Positions 16,520 to 24,389 of a stretch of 64,000 bases of DNA are shown here, one piece after another. The position numbers and the translations under genes were made by a program. The stretch is taken from assembly GCA_963832875.1 (NCBI GenBank), contig CAWHWB010000011.1:62001-126000 (forward strand). The letters run 5' to 3'. The notes beneath the pieces were generated by a model. That model ran no database searches, was not told the DNA's origin, and was given only the letters and a program-made list of their open reading frames with translations. How positions within the stretch are numbered: position 1 is the stretch's first letter; every line of letters begins with the position of its first letter. The stretch is from AP-15 sp963832875. GTDB taxonomy: Bacteria; Pseudomonadota; Alphaproteobacteria; ATCC43930; CGMCC-115725.

Positions 16520-17476
16520 ATGGCAACTCCGCAGATACCGATTCCTCGTCCACGCCGCAGTGTGCTGTTCGTGCCGGGCTCGAACCGGCGAGCATTGGAG
16601 CGGGCGCGCACCCTGCCGGCCGACGGCCTGATTTTCGATCTCGAAGACGCGGTGGCCCCGGCAGTGAAGGAGGAGGCGCGAACCGCCGTAGCGGCGGCGC
16701 TCGCGGCTGCAGGTTATGGCGCCCGCGAGCGGGTGCTGCGGGTCAATCCGCTCGATACTCTTTGGGGTCACGCCGATCTCAGCGCGGCGGCGACGATGCC
16801 GCTCGACGCGGTGTTGCTGCCGAAAGTCGAAAGCGCCGATCAGGTGCGCCTTGCGGCGGCGCTGCTCGAGGCGCTGGGGGCACCGCCGGAACGCGCGCTG
16901 TGGTGCATGCTGGAAACGCCGCTCGGGATCCTCAACTCCGGCGAGATCGCGGCGGCGAGCCCGCGTCTCGCGGTTTTGGTGGTGGGCACTTCGGATCTGA
17001 CCAACGAGCTGCGCGCGTCGCAGACCGCGGATCGTCTGCCGCTGCTGCCGGCGCTTGGGTTGGCCCTCCTCGCCGCTCGCGCAAACCGGCTGGCGGCGCT
17101 CGACGGCGTCCACCTCGATCTCGCCGACGACGAAGCGTTCGCGCGCGCCTGCCGACAGGGACGCGAGCTCGGTTTCGACGGCAAGACGCTGATCCATCCG
17201 AAACAGATCGAAACGGCCAACACCGCGTTTGCGCCGAGCGCCGAACAAGTCGCCTGGTCGCGCCGGGTCATCGCCGCGCACGCCGGCGCGATCGCTCGCG
17301 GCCAAGGTCTCGCGCTGGTCGACCGCAAGCTCGTCGAGAACCTGCACGTCAACAACGCGCGCCGCGTCATCGCGATCGCCGAGGAAATCGCCCGGATCGC
17401 CGCCGCACCGTCAAATGCCTCGTTCTGCGAGCGTCCGTTGACACCTCCCGGAACGCGGTCTAAGTCAGACGGGTAA
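16520..17476 (+). CDS. HpcH/HpaI aldolase/citrate lyase-family protein (CitE-like CoA-ester lyase)
   Basis: A 318-residue TIM-barrel protein. The features are RSVLFVPGSNRRALERA near residue 13, the Mg-binding LIFDLEDAV near residue 37, RVNPLDT near residue 75, a CMLETPLGILN stretch near residue 128 carrying a second acidic metal ligand, and GKTLIHPKQIE near residue 220. These match CitE-like, malyl-CoA or citramalyl-CoA lyases, which cleave CoA thioesters of hydroxy acids. No citD/citF genes adjoin, so it is not a citrate lyase beta subunit in a complex. It lies 170 bases before sdhC. Confidence 0.85.
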   Translation: MATPQIPIPRPRRSVLFVPGSNRRALERARTLPADGLIFDLEDAVAPAVKEEARTAVAAALAAAGYGARERVLRVNPLDTLWGHADLSAAATMPLDAVLLPKVESADQVRLAAALLEALGAPPERALWCMLETPLGILNSGEIAAASPRLAVLVVGTSDLTNELRASQTADRLPLLPALGLALLAARANRLAALDGVHLDLADDEAFARACRQGRELGFDGKTLIHPKQIETANTAFAPSAEQVAWSRRVIAAHAGAIARGQGLALVDRKLVENLHVNNARRVIAIAEEIARIAAAPSNASFCERPLTPPGTRSKSDG

Positions 17477-17646
17477 GCGCCGCATGCTGCGCTGCGCCAT
17501 GTTCGCCGAGGATACGATGCCTGCGATGACCTGCGGCGCCGGGCTGGGGACGCCCCGGCAGTACGGCCGGTTTTGCCGGCCCCGCGGGACCTGACGACGC
17601 CGGACGCGGTGGGTCGGCATATTTTTCTGTTCAGCTCGGGCCTCAG

Positions 17647-18039
17647 ATGAAATCCGCTGACCGGCCGCTGTCGCCGCACCTTCAGATCTATCGCTGGCAG
17701 CTCACCTCGGTGCTGTCGATCCTGCACCGCGTCGCCGGCGTGTCGCTGAGTCTCGGCGGGGTCGTGCTGGTGTGGTGGCTCGTCGCCGCCGCTTCGGGCC
17801 CGGAAGCCTATGACACCGTCGCGAACTTCCTTGGCTCGGGGTTCGGCGTCGTTTTGCTCCTCGGCTGGAGTGCCGCGCTGTTCTACCATCTGTGCAATGG
17901 CATCCGGCATCTGGTCTGGGATACCGGGCACGCCCTCGATCTCAAATCCATCTATGTCGGCGGCTGGATCGTCGTCGCCGCGGCGGCAGTCCTGACCGCG
18001 ATTGCCTGGGTCGCCGGGATTTCGCGCTGGATCAGTTGA
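17647..18039 (+). CDS. sdhC: Succinate dehydrogenase cytochrome b556 subunit
   Basis: A 130-residue membrane anchor with three helices. The SPHLQIYRWQLTSVLSILHR opening contains the conserved Ser and Arg near the ubiquinone site, and YHLCNGIRHLVWDTGH near residue 82 has the heme b His ligand. It anchors SdhAB to the inner membrane for succinate:ubiquinone oxidoreduction (complex II). Its TGA is directly followed by the sdhD ATG, so the two are coupled. Confidence 0.93.
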   Translation: MKSADRPLSPHLQIYRWQLTSVLSILHRVAGVSLSLGGVVLVWWLVAAASGPEAYDTVANFLGSGFGVVLLLGWSAALFYHLCNGIRHLVWDTGHALDLKSIYVGGWIVVAAAAVLTAIAWVAGISRWIS

Positions 18040-18435
18040 ATGGCGGCGTCGCGGATGCGCTCGCCGCTCGGCCGCGCGATCGGCCTCGGTTCGGCGAAGA
18101 AGGGGGTCGAGCACTGGCTGGTGCAGCGCGTCACCGCGGTGGCCTTGGTGCCGCTGGCGCTCTGGTTCGTGGCCGCGCTGATCGGCCTCCTCGGCGCCGA
18201 TTTCGATCGCGTGCAGAATTGGGTCGGGCGGCCGTTGCCGGCGGTCCTGCTGGTGCTGCTGCTGATCGCGACTTTTTATCACGCAGCACTCGGGCTCCAG
18301 GTGGTGATCGAGGATTATATCCATGCCGAGCTCGCGAGGTTCGGCCTGGTGATGCTGGTCCGGCTGGGCTGCATCGCCTTTGCCGTCGCCGGGATCGTCG
18401 CGGTGCTGAGCCTGGCGCTCGGGGTCGCGAGCTAA
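18040..18435 (+). CDS. sdhD: Succinate dehydrogenase membrane anchor subunit
   Basis: A 131-residue second anchor of complex II with three helices (about residues 31-52, 64-85 and 103-127). The KKGVEHWLVQRVTAVALVPL opening and FYHAALGLQVVIEDYIH near residue 78, with the His and Asp of the heme/quinone region, match SdhD. It begins immediately after sdhC and ends 18 bases before sdhA. Confidence 0.93.
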   Translation: MAASRMRSPLGRAIGLGSAKKGVEHWLVQRVTAVALVPLALWFVAALIGLLGADFDRVQNWVGRPLPAVLLVLLLIATFYHAALGLQVVIEDYIHAELARFGLVMLVRLGCIAFAVAGIVAVLSLALGVAS

Positions 18436-18453
18436 AAGATCGGGAGTTTCTGG

Positions 18454-20247
18454 ATGACCGCCGCCTATAAGATCACCGACCACAGCTATGACGTCGTCGT
18501 CGTCGGCGCCGGCGGGGCCGGGCTGCGCGCGACCTTGGGCTGCACCGTCGAGGGGCTCAAGACCGCCTGCATCAGCAAAGTCTTCCCGACCCGTAGCCAT
18601 ACCGTTGCGGCGCAGGGCGGGGTCGCCGCCGCGCTCGGCAATGAAGGCGAGGACGATTGGCGCTGGCACATGTACGACACGGTTAAGGGCTCGGACTGGC
18701 TCGGCGACCAGGACGCGATCGAATACATGTGTCGGAACGCAATCCCGGCGGTGATCGAGCTCGAGCATTTCGGCGTGCCGTTTTCGCGCACCGAGGATGG
18801 ACGGATCTATCAGCGGCCGTTCGGCGGGCACATGATGGATTACGGCGACGGCGATCCGGCAAAGCGCGCCTGCGCCGCCGCCGACCGCACCGGGCATGCG
18901 ATTATACACACGCTCTACCAACAGTGCCTGAAGCACAACGCTCAGTTCTTTATCGAATATTTCGTGCTCGATCTGATCACCGATGATGAGGGCGCCTGCC
19001 GCGGGGTCATGGCCTGGTGCCTCGAAGACGGCACCCTGCATCGCTTCCATGCGCATCTCGTGATCCTGGCCACCGGCGGTTACGGCCGTACGTATTTCTG
19101 GTGCACCTCGGCCCACACCTGCACCGGCGACGGCAACGCGATGGCGCTGCGCGCCGGATTGCCGCTGCAGGACATGGAGTTTGTGCAGTTCCACCCGACC
19201 GGGATCTATGGCGCCGGCTGCCTGATTACCGAGGGCGCGCGCGGCGAGGGCGGCTATCTGACTAACAGCGAGGGCGCACGCTTTATGGAGGCTTACGCAC
19301 CGCACGCCAAGGACTTGGCCTCGCGCGACGTCGTCAGCCGGGCGATGACGATCGAAATGCGCGAAGGCCGCGGCTGCGGGCCGAACAAAGACTACATCCT
19401 GCTGCACCTCGAGCATCTCGAACCGGCGATGCTGCATCAACGCCTGCCCGGCATCTCGGAGACGGCGAAGATCTTTGCCAATGTCGACGTGACGCGCGAA
19501 CCGATTCCGATCGTGCCGACCGTGCATTACGACATGGGCGGCATTCCGACCAATTATCACGGCGAGGTGCTGAACCCGTCCGCCGACGATCCGGAGCGCG
19601 TCGTGCCGGGGCTGATGGCGATCGGCGAGGCGGCCTGCGTCTCGGTGCACGGCGCCAACCGGCTCGGCTGCAACTCGCTGCTCGACATCGTTGTGTTCGG
19701 CCGTGCCGCGGCGCATCGCGCGGCCGATCTGATCCGCCCGGGGATGCCGCACAAGCCGCTCTCCTCCACTGCCGGCGAGGAGGCGGTGGCCCGGCTCGAC
19801 GCGGTGCGCCATTCGCAGGGATCACGCCGGACCAGCGAGATCCGGCTCGACATGCAGCGAGTGATGCAGAGCAATTGCGCCGTCTTTCGCACCGCCGAGG
19901 TGCTCAAGGAAGGGGTCGAGCGCATCGACGGCGTGGCCGGCAGCTTTGCCGATCTCGGCATCACCGACCGCTCGATGATCTGGAACAGCGATCTGGCCGA
20001 GGCGCTCGAGCTTGAGAACCTGCTGGAGCAGGCGGTGGTGACCCTGCACTCGGCCGAAAACCGCACCGAGAGCCGGGGGGCGCATGCGCGCGAGGACTAC
20101 CCCGAACGCGACGACGCGAACTGGCTCAAGCACACGCTCGCCTGGTTCGATGCCGGGGGTGCCGTCAAGACCGGCTATCGCCCGGTTCACCTTTACACCA
20201 TGTCCAACGAGGTGCAGCCCTTCCCGCCCAAGGCGCGCGTTTATTGA
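18454..20247 (+). CDS. sdhA: Succinate dehydrogenase flavoprotein subunit
   Basis: A 597-residue flavoprotein that oxidises succinate to fumarate. The FAD dinucleotide motif VVGAGGAGLRA is at residues 16-26 and the covalently flavinylated His is H49 in TRSHTVAAQGG. QFHPTGIYG and the HGANRLGCNSLLD stretch line the active site, and a catalytic Arg lies near the SRAMTIEMREGRGCG stretch. Length is normal for the family. It is followed by a palindromic repeat of about 100 bases before sdhB, which is unusual inside this operon. Confidence 0.96.
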   Translation: MTAAYKITDHSYDVVVVGAGGAGLRATLGCTVEGLKTACISKVFPTRSHTVAAQGGVAAALGNEGEDDWRWHMYDTVKGSDWLGDQDAIEYMCRNAIPAVIELEHFGVPFSRTEDGRIYQRPFGGHMMDYGDGDPAKRACAAADRTGHAIIHTLYQQCLKHNAQFFIEYFVLDLITDDEGACRGVMAWCLEDGTLHRFHAHLVILATGGYGRTYFWCTSAHTCTGDGNAMALRAGLPLQDMEFVQFHPTGIYGAGCLITEGARGEGGYLTNSEGARFMEAYAPHAKDLASRDVVSRAMTIEMREGRGCGPNKDYILLHLEHLEPAMLHQRLPGISETAKIFANVDVTREPIPIVPTVHYDMGGIPTNYHGEVLNPSADDPERVVPGLMAIGEAACVSVHGANRLGCNSLLDIVVFGRAAAHRAADLIRPGMPHKPLSSTAGEEAVARLDAVRHSQGSRRTSEIRLDMQRVMQSNCAVFRTAEVLKEGVERIDGVAGSFADLGITDRSMIWNSDLAEALELENLLEQAVVTLHSAENRTESRGAHAREDYPERDDANWLKHTLAWFDAGGAVKTGYRPVHLYTMSNEVQPFPPKARVY

Positions 20248-20276
20248 TGCCGTCGGCCGTGCTCACAATTGGCCGT

Positions 20277-20377
20277 CGCCCCCGCGAAAGCGGGGGTCCA
20301 GAGCCTGGACCTGGCTTGAACGGGAGGACAACCGCTCGGGGCCTTGCAGCCCTGGGTTCCCGCTTTCGCGGGAATGA
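20277..20377. repeat. Palindromic intergenic repeat element inside the sdh operon
   Basis: Two hairpins in opposite orientation bound the element: CCCCCGC-GAAA-GCGGGGG at 20279-20296 and TTCCCGC-TTTC-GCGGGAA at 20357-20374. Each has a 7-base stem and a 4-base GAAA-type loop. This is the style of short mosaic repeats scattered in alphaproteobacterial genomes. It fills most of the 155-base gap between sdhA and sdhB and may modulate sdhB expression or mRNA stability. Confidence 0.8.
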
Positions 20378-20402
20378 CGGAATGTGGTGGTAAGGCACCG
20401 TA

Positions 20403-21182
20403 ATGGCTGAGTTCGCGCTGCCGGCCAATTCGAAGCCGGGCGTCGGCAAGAGCGTCGCGGCGCCGCCCGAGGCAACGCGGGTGCGCGAGTTCAGGATTTA
20501 TCGCTGGAACCCCGAGGACGGCCAAAATCCGGTTATCGACAGCTTTTCGCTCGATCTCGACCGTTGCGGCCCGATGGTCCTCGACGCGCTGATCAAGATC
20601 AAAAACGAGATCGACTCGACCCTGACCTTTCGGCGCTCCTGCCGCGAAGGGGTGTGCGGTTCGTGCGCGATGAACATCGACGGGGTCAACACGCTCGCTT
20701 GCATCAAGGCGATCGGCGATATCCGCGGGCCGGTGCGCATCTACCCGTTGCCGCATCTGGCGGTGATCAAGGATCTGGTCCCGGACCTGACCCATCTCGT
20801 CGCCCAGTACCAGTCGATCCGACCCTGGCTGCAGACCGAGAGTGCTGCCTCGCCCGACCGCGAGCAGCCGCAATCGATCGAAGAGCGCGACCAGCTCGAT
20901 GGTCTGTGGGAATGCATTCTCTGCTTCTGCTGCTCGACCGCCTGCCCCTCCTATTGGTGGAACGGAGAGCGTTATCTGGGGCCGGCCATCTTGCTGCAGG
21001 CCTATCGCTGGATCGCCGACAGCCGCGACGAGGCTACTGGCGAGCGGCTCGACGCGCTTGAAGACCCGTTCCGCCTTTACCGCTGCCACACTATCATGAA
21101 CTGCACCCGCACCTGCCCCAAGGGCTTGAACCCGGCCAAGGCCATCGCCGAGATCAAAAAGCTGATGGTGCTGCGCCGCTGA
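20403..21182 (+). CDS. sdhB: Succinate dehydrogenase iron-sulfur subunit
   Basis: A 259-residue subunit carrying three Fe-S clusters between FAD and quinone. The [2Fe-2S] ligands lie in RSCREGVCGSCAMN near residue 80 with a further Cys in NTLAC. The [4Fe-4S] and [3Fe-4S] ligands lie in CILCFCCSTACPSYWW near residue 174 and in CHTIMNCTRTCPKGLNPAKA near residue 228. It is last in the operon; the start ATG at 20403 follows the repeat directly, with a GGTAAGG ribosome site. Confidence 0.95.
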   Translation: MAEFALPANSKPGVGKSVAAPPEATRVREFRIYRWNPEDGQNPVIDSFSLDLDRCGPMVLDALIKIKNEIDSTLTFRRSCREGVCGSCAMNIDGVNTLACIKAIGDIRGPVRIYPLPHLAVIKDLVPDLTHLVAQYQSIRPWLQTESAASPDREQPQSIEERDQLDGLWECILCFCCSTACPSYWWNGERYLGPAILLQAYRWIADSRDEATGERLDALEDPFRLYRCHTIMNCTRTCPKGLNPAKAIAEIKKLMVLRR

Positions 21183-21271
21183 TCATGGACACCCCTTGTG
21201 GCGGCTGTGGTCGCATCTGACTAGATGTCGCGTATTCTGGTCAGACTTTCAATCGAGTCCGGGTGAGTGGC

Positions 21272-22219
21272 ATGCACGGATCGCGCAAGATCATTGTCGA
21301 CACCGATCCCGGCATTGACGACGCCGTCGCCATTATGCTGGCGTTGGCGGCGGCCGAGGATTTTGACGTGCTCGGCATCGTCGCGGTCGCCGGCAACCTG
21401 CCGCTGGCGCTCGCAGAGCGGAATGCCCGGCGGATCTGCGAGCTGGCGGGGCGGCCGGATCTCGCCGTTTACGCCGGCTGCGCGCGGCCGCTGGTCCGCC
21501 CGCTGGCGACGGCCGAGGATCTTCACGACGACGCCCTCAACCGCCGCCTCGACTTGCCCGAGCCGGCGATGCCGCTTCAGGCGCAGCACGGCGTCGATTT
21601 TCTGATCGAAACCCTGCGTGCGGCCGAGCCGGGTTCTGTGACCCTGTGCGCCTTGGGGCCGTTGATCGACATCGCGATGGCGCTGGTCAAGGCACCGGAT
21701 GTCGCTGCGCGCATCGGCGAACTCGTAATCATGGGCGGTGCAGGGTTCGAGATCGGCAACATCACGCCGGCCGCCGAGTTCAATATTCACGCCGATCCTC
21801 ACGCGGCCGAGATCGTGCTCGGGAGCGGCATCTCGATCACGATGATCCCGCTCGACGTGACCCATCAGGTGCTGACGACGCCCTCCCGCCTCGCGGCGCT
21901 GGACGCGCTCGGCAACCGCTGCGGACCGGCGGTCGCCGCGGTGCTCGCCGACTTCGAAGTCGCCCGCACCGCCAAGTTCGGGGCGCGCGGCCGGGCATTG
22001 CACGACCCCTGCGTCGTCGCTTATCTGTTATGTCCCGCTTTGTTCTGCGGCCGCGAGGTCAATGTCGCGATCGAGACCGCGAGCCCGTTGACCATCGGCA
22101 TGACCGTGGTGGACTGGTGGGGCGTCACCGGCCGCGCGGCCAACGCGCGCTTTATGACCGCGGTCGATGTCAGCGGGTTCTACGATCTGCTGACGGCCAG
22201 GCTGGCGCGTCTGCCGTAG
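21272..22219 (+). CDS. Nucleoside hydrolase (inosine-uridine preferring type)
   Basis: A 315-residue N-ribohydrolase that splits nucleosides into base and ribose. The calcium-binding signature VDTDPGIDDAVAI lies within the first 20 residues, with VMGGAGFEIGN-like LVIMGGAGFEIGNITPAAEFN near residue 155 and a catalytic/metal Asp region ALHDPCVVAY near residue 240. The start is uncertain: a GTG nine bases upstream (21263) is in frame, but GGGTGAG gives a better ribosome site for the ATG at 21272. It stands between sdhB and a converging VOC gene. Confidence 0.88.
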   Translation: MHGSRKIIVDTDPGIDDAVAIMLALAAAEDFDVLGIVAVAGNLPLALAERNARRICELAGRPDLAVYAGCARPLVRPLATAEDLHDDALNRRLDLPEPAMPLQAQHGVDFLIETLRAAEPGSVTLCALGPLIDIAMALVKAPDVAARIGELVIMGGAGFEIGNITPAAEFNIHADPHAAEIVLGSGISITMIPLDVTHQVLTTPSRLAALDALGNRCGPAVAAVLADFEVARTAKFGARGRALHDPCVVAYLLCPALFCGREVNVAIETASPLTIGMTVVDWWGVTGRAANARFMTAVDVSGFYDLLTARLARLP

Positions 22220-22487
22220 CAGCAATCCCGAGCGTTAAATCGCCGCTGCGTGAGATTGTAGAAATTCTTTACACATAGGCCGAATCGGAGGCGCGAGCCG
22301 ATCGGTTGATAAGCCTCGGACCGAACCGCACCAACTGTAAAAGCTTCCCGACAGTGTTTCCCGACGGGGTGGCGGCCCAGCTTCCGGGGCTCGATCTATG
22401 ACTATATAAACCTTTGTCCTTGACGCCGCCGGCCCATCGTTTCTTTTGTCACGGACCGCCTTTTCGGGCGATCGCCGCATCCCGAAA

Positions 22488-22865
22488 TCAATAATTCGAG
22501 ATCTCGATCAGATTCTGGTCGGGATCGCGGATATAGACCGACTGAATTTCGCCGGTAGCGCCGGCCCTGAACCCCGGTCCGGCGACGATCGGCACCCCGC
22601 ATCGCTTCAGGTGCTCGCTCACCTCGGCAAGCGGCATCGTCGTGATGAAGCACAGATCGCCCGAACCCGGGGTCGGCGTGCCGGCAACCAGACCGGCGAT
22701 CCGGTCGGCCGGATGCAGGTTGATCTTCTGCCGGCCAAATCTGAGTGCGGTTCGTCCTTGACCAAAGTGGACGATTTTCATCCCGAGCACGCGGGCATAG
22801 AACTCACAGGCATGGCCGATATCGGCGACAGTCAGGACCAGATGATCGAGGCGGTCAACGCTCAT
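22488..22865 (-). CDS. VOC family protein (glyoxalase/dioxygenase-like)
   Basis: A 125-residue vicinal-oxygen-chelate protein with the usual two beta-alpha-beta-beta-beta units. The first begins RLDHLVLTVADIGHACEFYARVLGM with the metal-ligand His, and the second contains SVYIRDPDQNLIEISNY with the terminal Glu ligand. It is most like small virulence-type glyoxalases (YaeR-like/GloA2-like); the substrate is unknown. The start is the ATG at 22865; a longer reading would antisense the LysE gene's leader. The 268 bases between it and the nucleoside hydrolase gene hold no visible gene. Confidence 0.85.
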   Translation of the reverse strand: MSVDRLDHLVLTVADIGHACEFYARVLGMKIVHFGQGRTALRFGRQKINLHPADRIAGLVAGTPTPGSGDLCFITTMPLAEVSEHLKRCGVPIVAGPGFRAGATGEIQSVYIRDPDQNLIEISNY

Positions 22866-22968
22866 GGATGATCTCCCGGCTGCGATTGCAGAACGAGTGT
22901 GCCATGATCGCCGGGTCGCGACGAGGCAGCGCTGATCGCGACGCTGCGGCCGACGCGGAGGTGTGCAC

Positions 22969-23588
22969 ATGCCGAGCCTGCAGACGACGGCACTCTGTAT
23001 CGTCGCGGCGTTGGCGCTCAATCTGACGCCTGGACCGGCCATCCTGTTCATCCTGTCGCGCTGTCTTGGACAAGGACGCAGCGTGGCCGTGGTTTCAGTG
23101 TTCGGTTTGGCTGCCGCATCGGTGATTCAGGCGGTGGCTGCCGCATTCGGGCTGTCGGCGCTGTTCGTCTATTCGCCATTGGCCTTCGCGATCGTCAAAT
23201 ATTGCGGGGCGGCTTACCTCGTCTGTCTCGGCATCGCCGGCTTCCGGACGGGGGGTATTGCCGGGATTGCCGGGCGGGTTCGAGCCGGCCGGCGGTCGCT
23301 GGCGAAGGCCTTTTGGCAGGGTATCGCGACCGATCTGCTCAATCCGAAGCTGCTGCTGTTCTTTTCGCCTTCCTGACGCAATTCGTCGATCCGGCGCGCG
23401 GCGCGCCCAGGTTGCACATGCTCACCCTCGGGTTGCTGTTCCAGGTCACGGGGCTGCCGACCAATCTTGTCGTCGCACTGGCCGGCGGTGCGCTGGCGGC
23501 ATTGCTCGCGCGGCACCCGGTCTGGGCGCGCGTCCAGCGCTGGTGGTCGAGCGCGCTGTTATCGGACTCGGTCTTCGGCTGGCGTTGA
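22969..23588 (+). pseudogene. LysE-family amino-acid exporter, broken by a one-base frameshift
   Basis: Starting at an ATG with an excellent GGAGG site seven bases before it, the first frame encodes a LysE/RhtB-type opening (LNLTPGPAILFILSR) and the first three helices up to LNPKLLLFFSPS, then stops at 23374. The family continues LLFFxAFLxQFVDP, and exactly this text (AFLTQFVDPARGAP) resumes in the adjacent frame and runs to 23588 through the last helices. One missing T in the TTCTTTTCG run near 23363 explains the break. Joined, the protein would be about 206 residues, the normal length. It is either a recent pseudogene or a sequencing error. Confidence 0.85.
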
Positions 23589-23624
23589 GCGAGCGCCGCT
23601 AGAGGCGAGGTGCGACGCCCGTGC

Positions 23625-24329
23625 TCAGAGCGATCGGCCGGCGGCCACGGCGACGCCGAGAACCCGGCCGTCCGCAGCTTCGACAATGGCGGCCAAGCGC
23701 TCGCTGCGCCAAGGCACCGGTGCCGCAATTTCGTTCGCGGTATCGGTCACGCGCCCGACGTCTTCGATGCCGCGCACGACATTGACATGGGCTAGGGTGC
23801 GCCCCGCATTTTCGCCGCGTTCGACGGTGTCGACCCGGCGGCGGTCAAAGCCGATCAGCAGGACCGAGGCCGGCACGCCGCCGCTCGAGCCGAGTTTGAT
23901 CCGCGCTTGGCCATGATCCAGGGCAAGGGTCACCGGCACTTCGGCCGGCTGCCGCCGGGCGTTGTCGAGCATGTGCTCGACCGCGATTCGATCCGAGCCG
24001 ACAGCCTCCCACCTGCCGTCGACGACGATCTGCGGCGTATAGACGGTCGTAATGCCCAAGAGCTGGGCGTAGCGCTCTTGGCGCTCGGTCGCCTGCGGGC
24101 TCGAAAACGGGTCCTTCCACCCGAGCCGGTCCCAGTAATCGACATCAAACGACAGGGCCAGCACGTCGGGACGCGTCGCCAGCTCGGCCAACAGCGCGTC
24201 AGCGGGCGGACAGGAAGAACAGCCCTCGGAGGTGAACAATTCGACGACAATCGGGCGCTCGGCCGCACGCGCCGGGGCCGCGGGCGCCGCGACGCAAAGC
24301 GCGGCGAAGAGCATCGAGATCTTGATCAT
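23625..24329 (-). CDS. DUF1223 secreted thioredoxin-fold protein
   Basis: A 234-residue exported protein: a signal peptide (hydrophobic residues 5-17, cleavage near ARA-AE, residue 22) is followed by VVELFTSEGCSSCPPAD, in which a CxxC-like CSSC motif sits in a thioredoxin-fold position. YTPQIVVDGR near residue 97 is the matching cis-Pro region. This is the DUF1223 pattern; members are periplasmic and of unknown function, perhaps redox-active. It lies 60 bases after the amylo-glucosidase gene in the same direction. Confidence 0.85.
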   Translation of the reverse strand: MIKISMLFAALCVAAPAAPARAAERPIVVELFTSEGCSSCPPADALLAELATRPDVLALSFDVDYWDRLGWKDPFSSPQATERQERYAQLLGITTVYTPQIVVDGRWEAVGSDRIAVEHMLDNARRQPAEVPVTLALDHGQARIKLGSSGGVPASVLLIGFDRRRVDTVERGENAGRTLAHVNVVRGIEDVGRVTDTANEIAAPVPWRSERLAAIVEAADGRVLGVAVAAGRSL

Positions 24330-24389
24330 GGTGCGAGACTACAGCAGCGGCCTAGCAACGTCGGATCAACAGACCGTGAGGCGCTCGGA

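Noticed and set aside
17565..17581. GGCCGG-TTTTG-CCGGCC hairpin before sdhC
   Set aside because: Only a 6-base GC stem with no T run; such stems are expected by chance here, so it was not called a terminator.
16840..19812. A 990-codon open frame on the minus strand, opposite the CitE-like, sdhC, sdhD and sdhA genes
   Set aside because: It lies wholly antisense to genes with clear family signatures, is very rich in Arg, Ala and His, and shows no domain. It is a codon-bias shadow of GC-rich coding DNA.
22969..23588. Programmed frameshifting in the LysE gene
   Set aside because: No slippery heptamer with a downstream stem was evident and the family is not known to use frameshifting; a mutation or a sequencing error is simpler.
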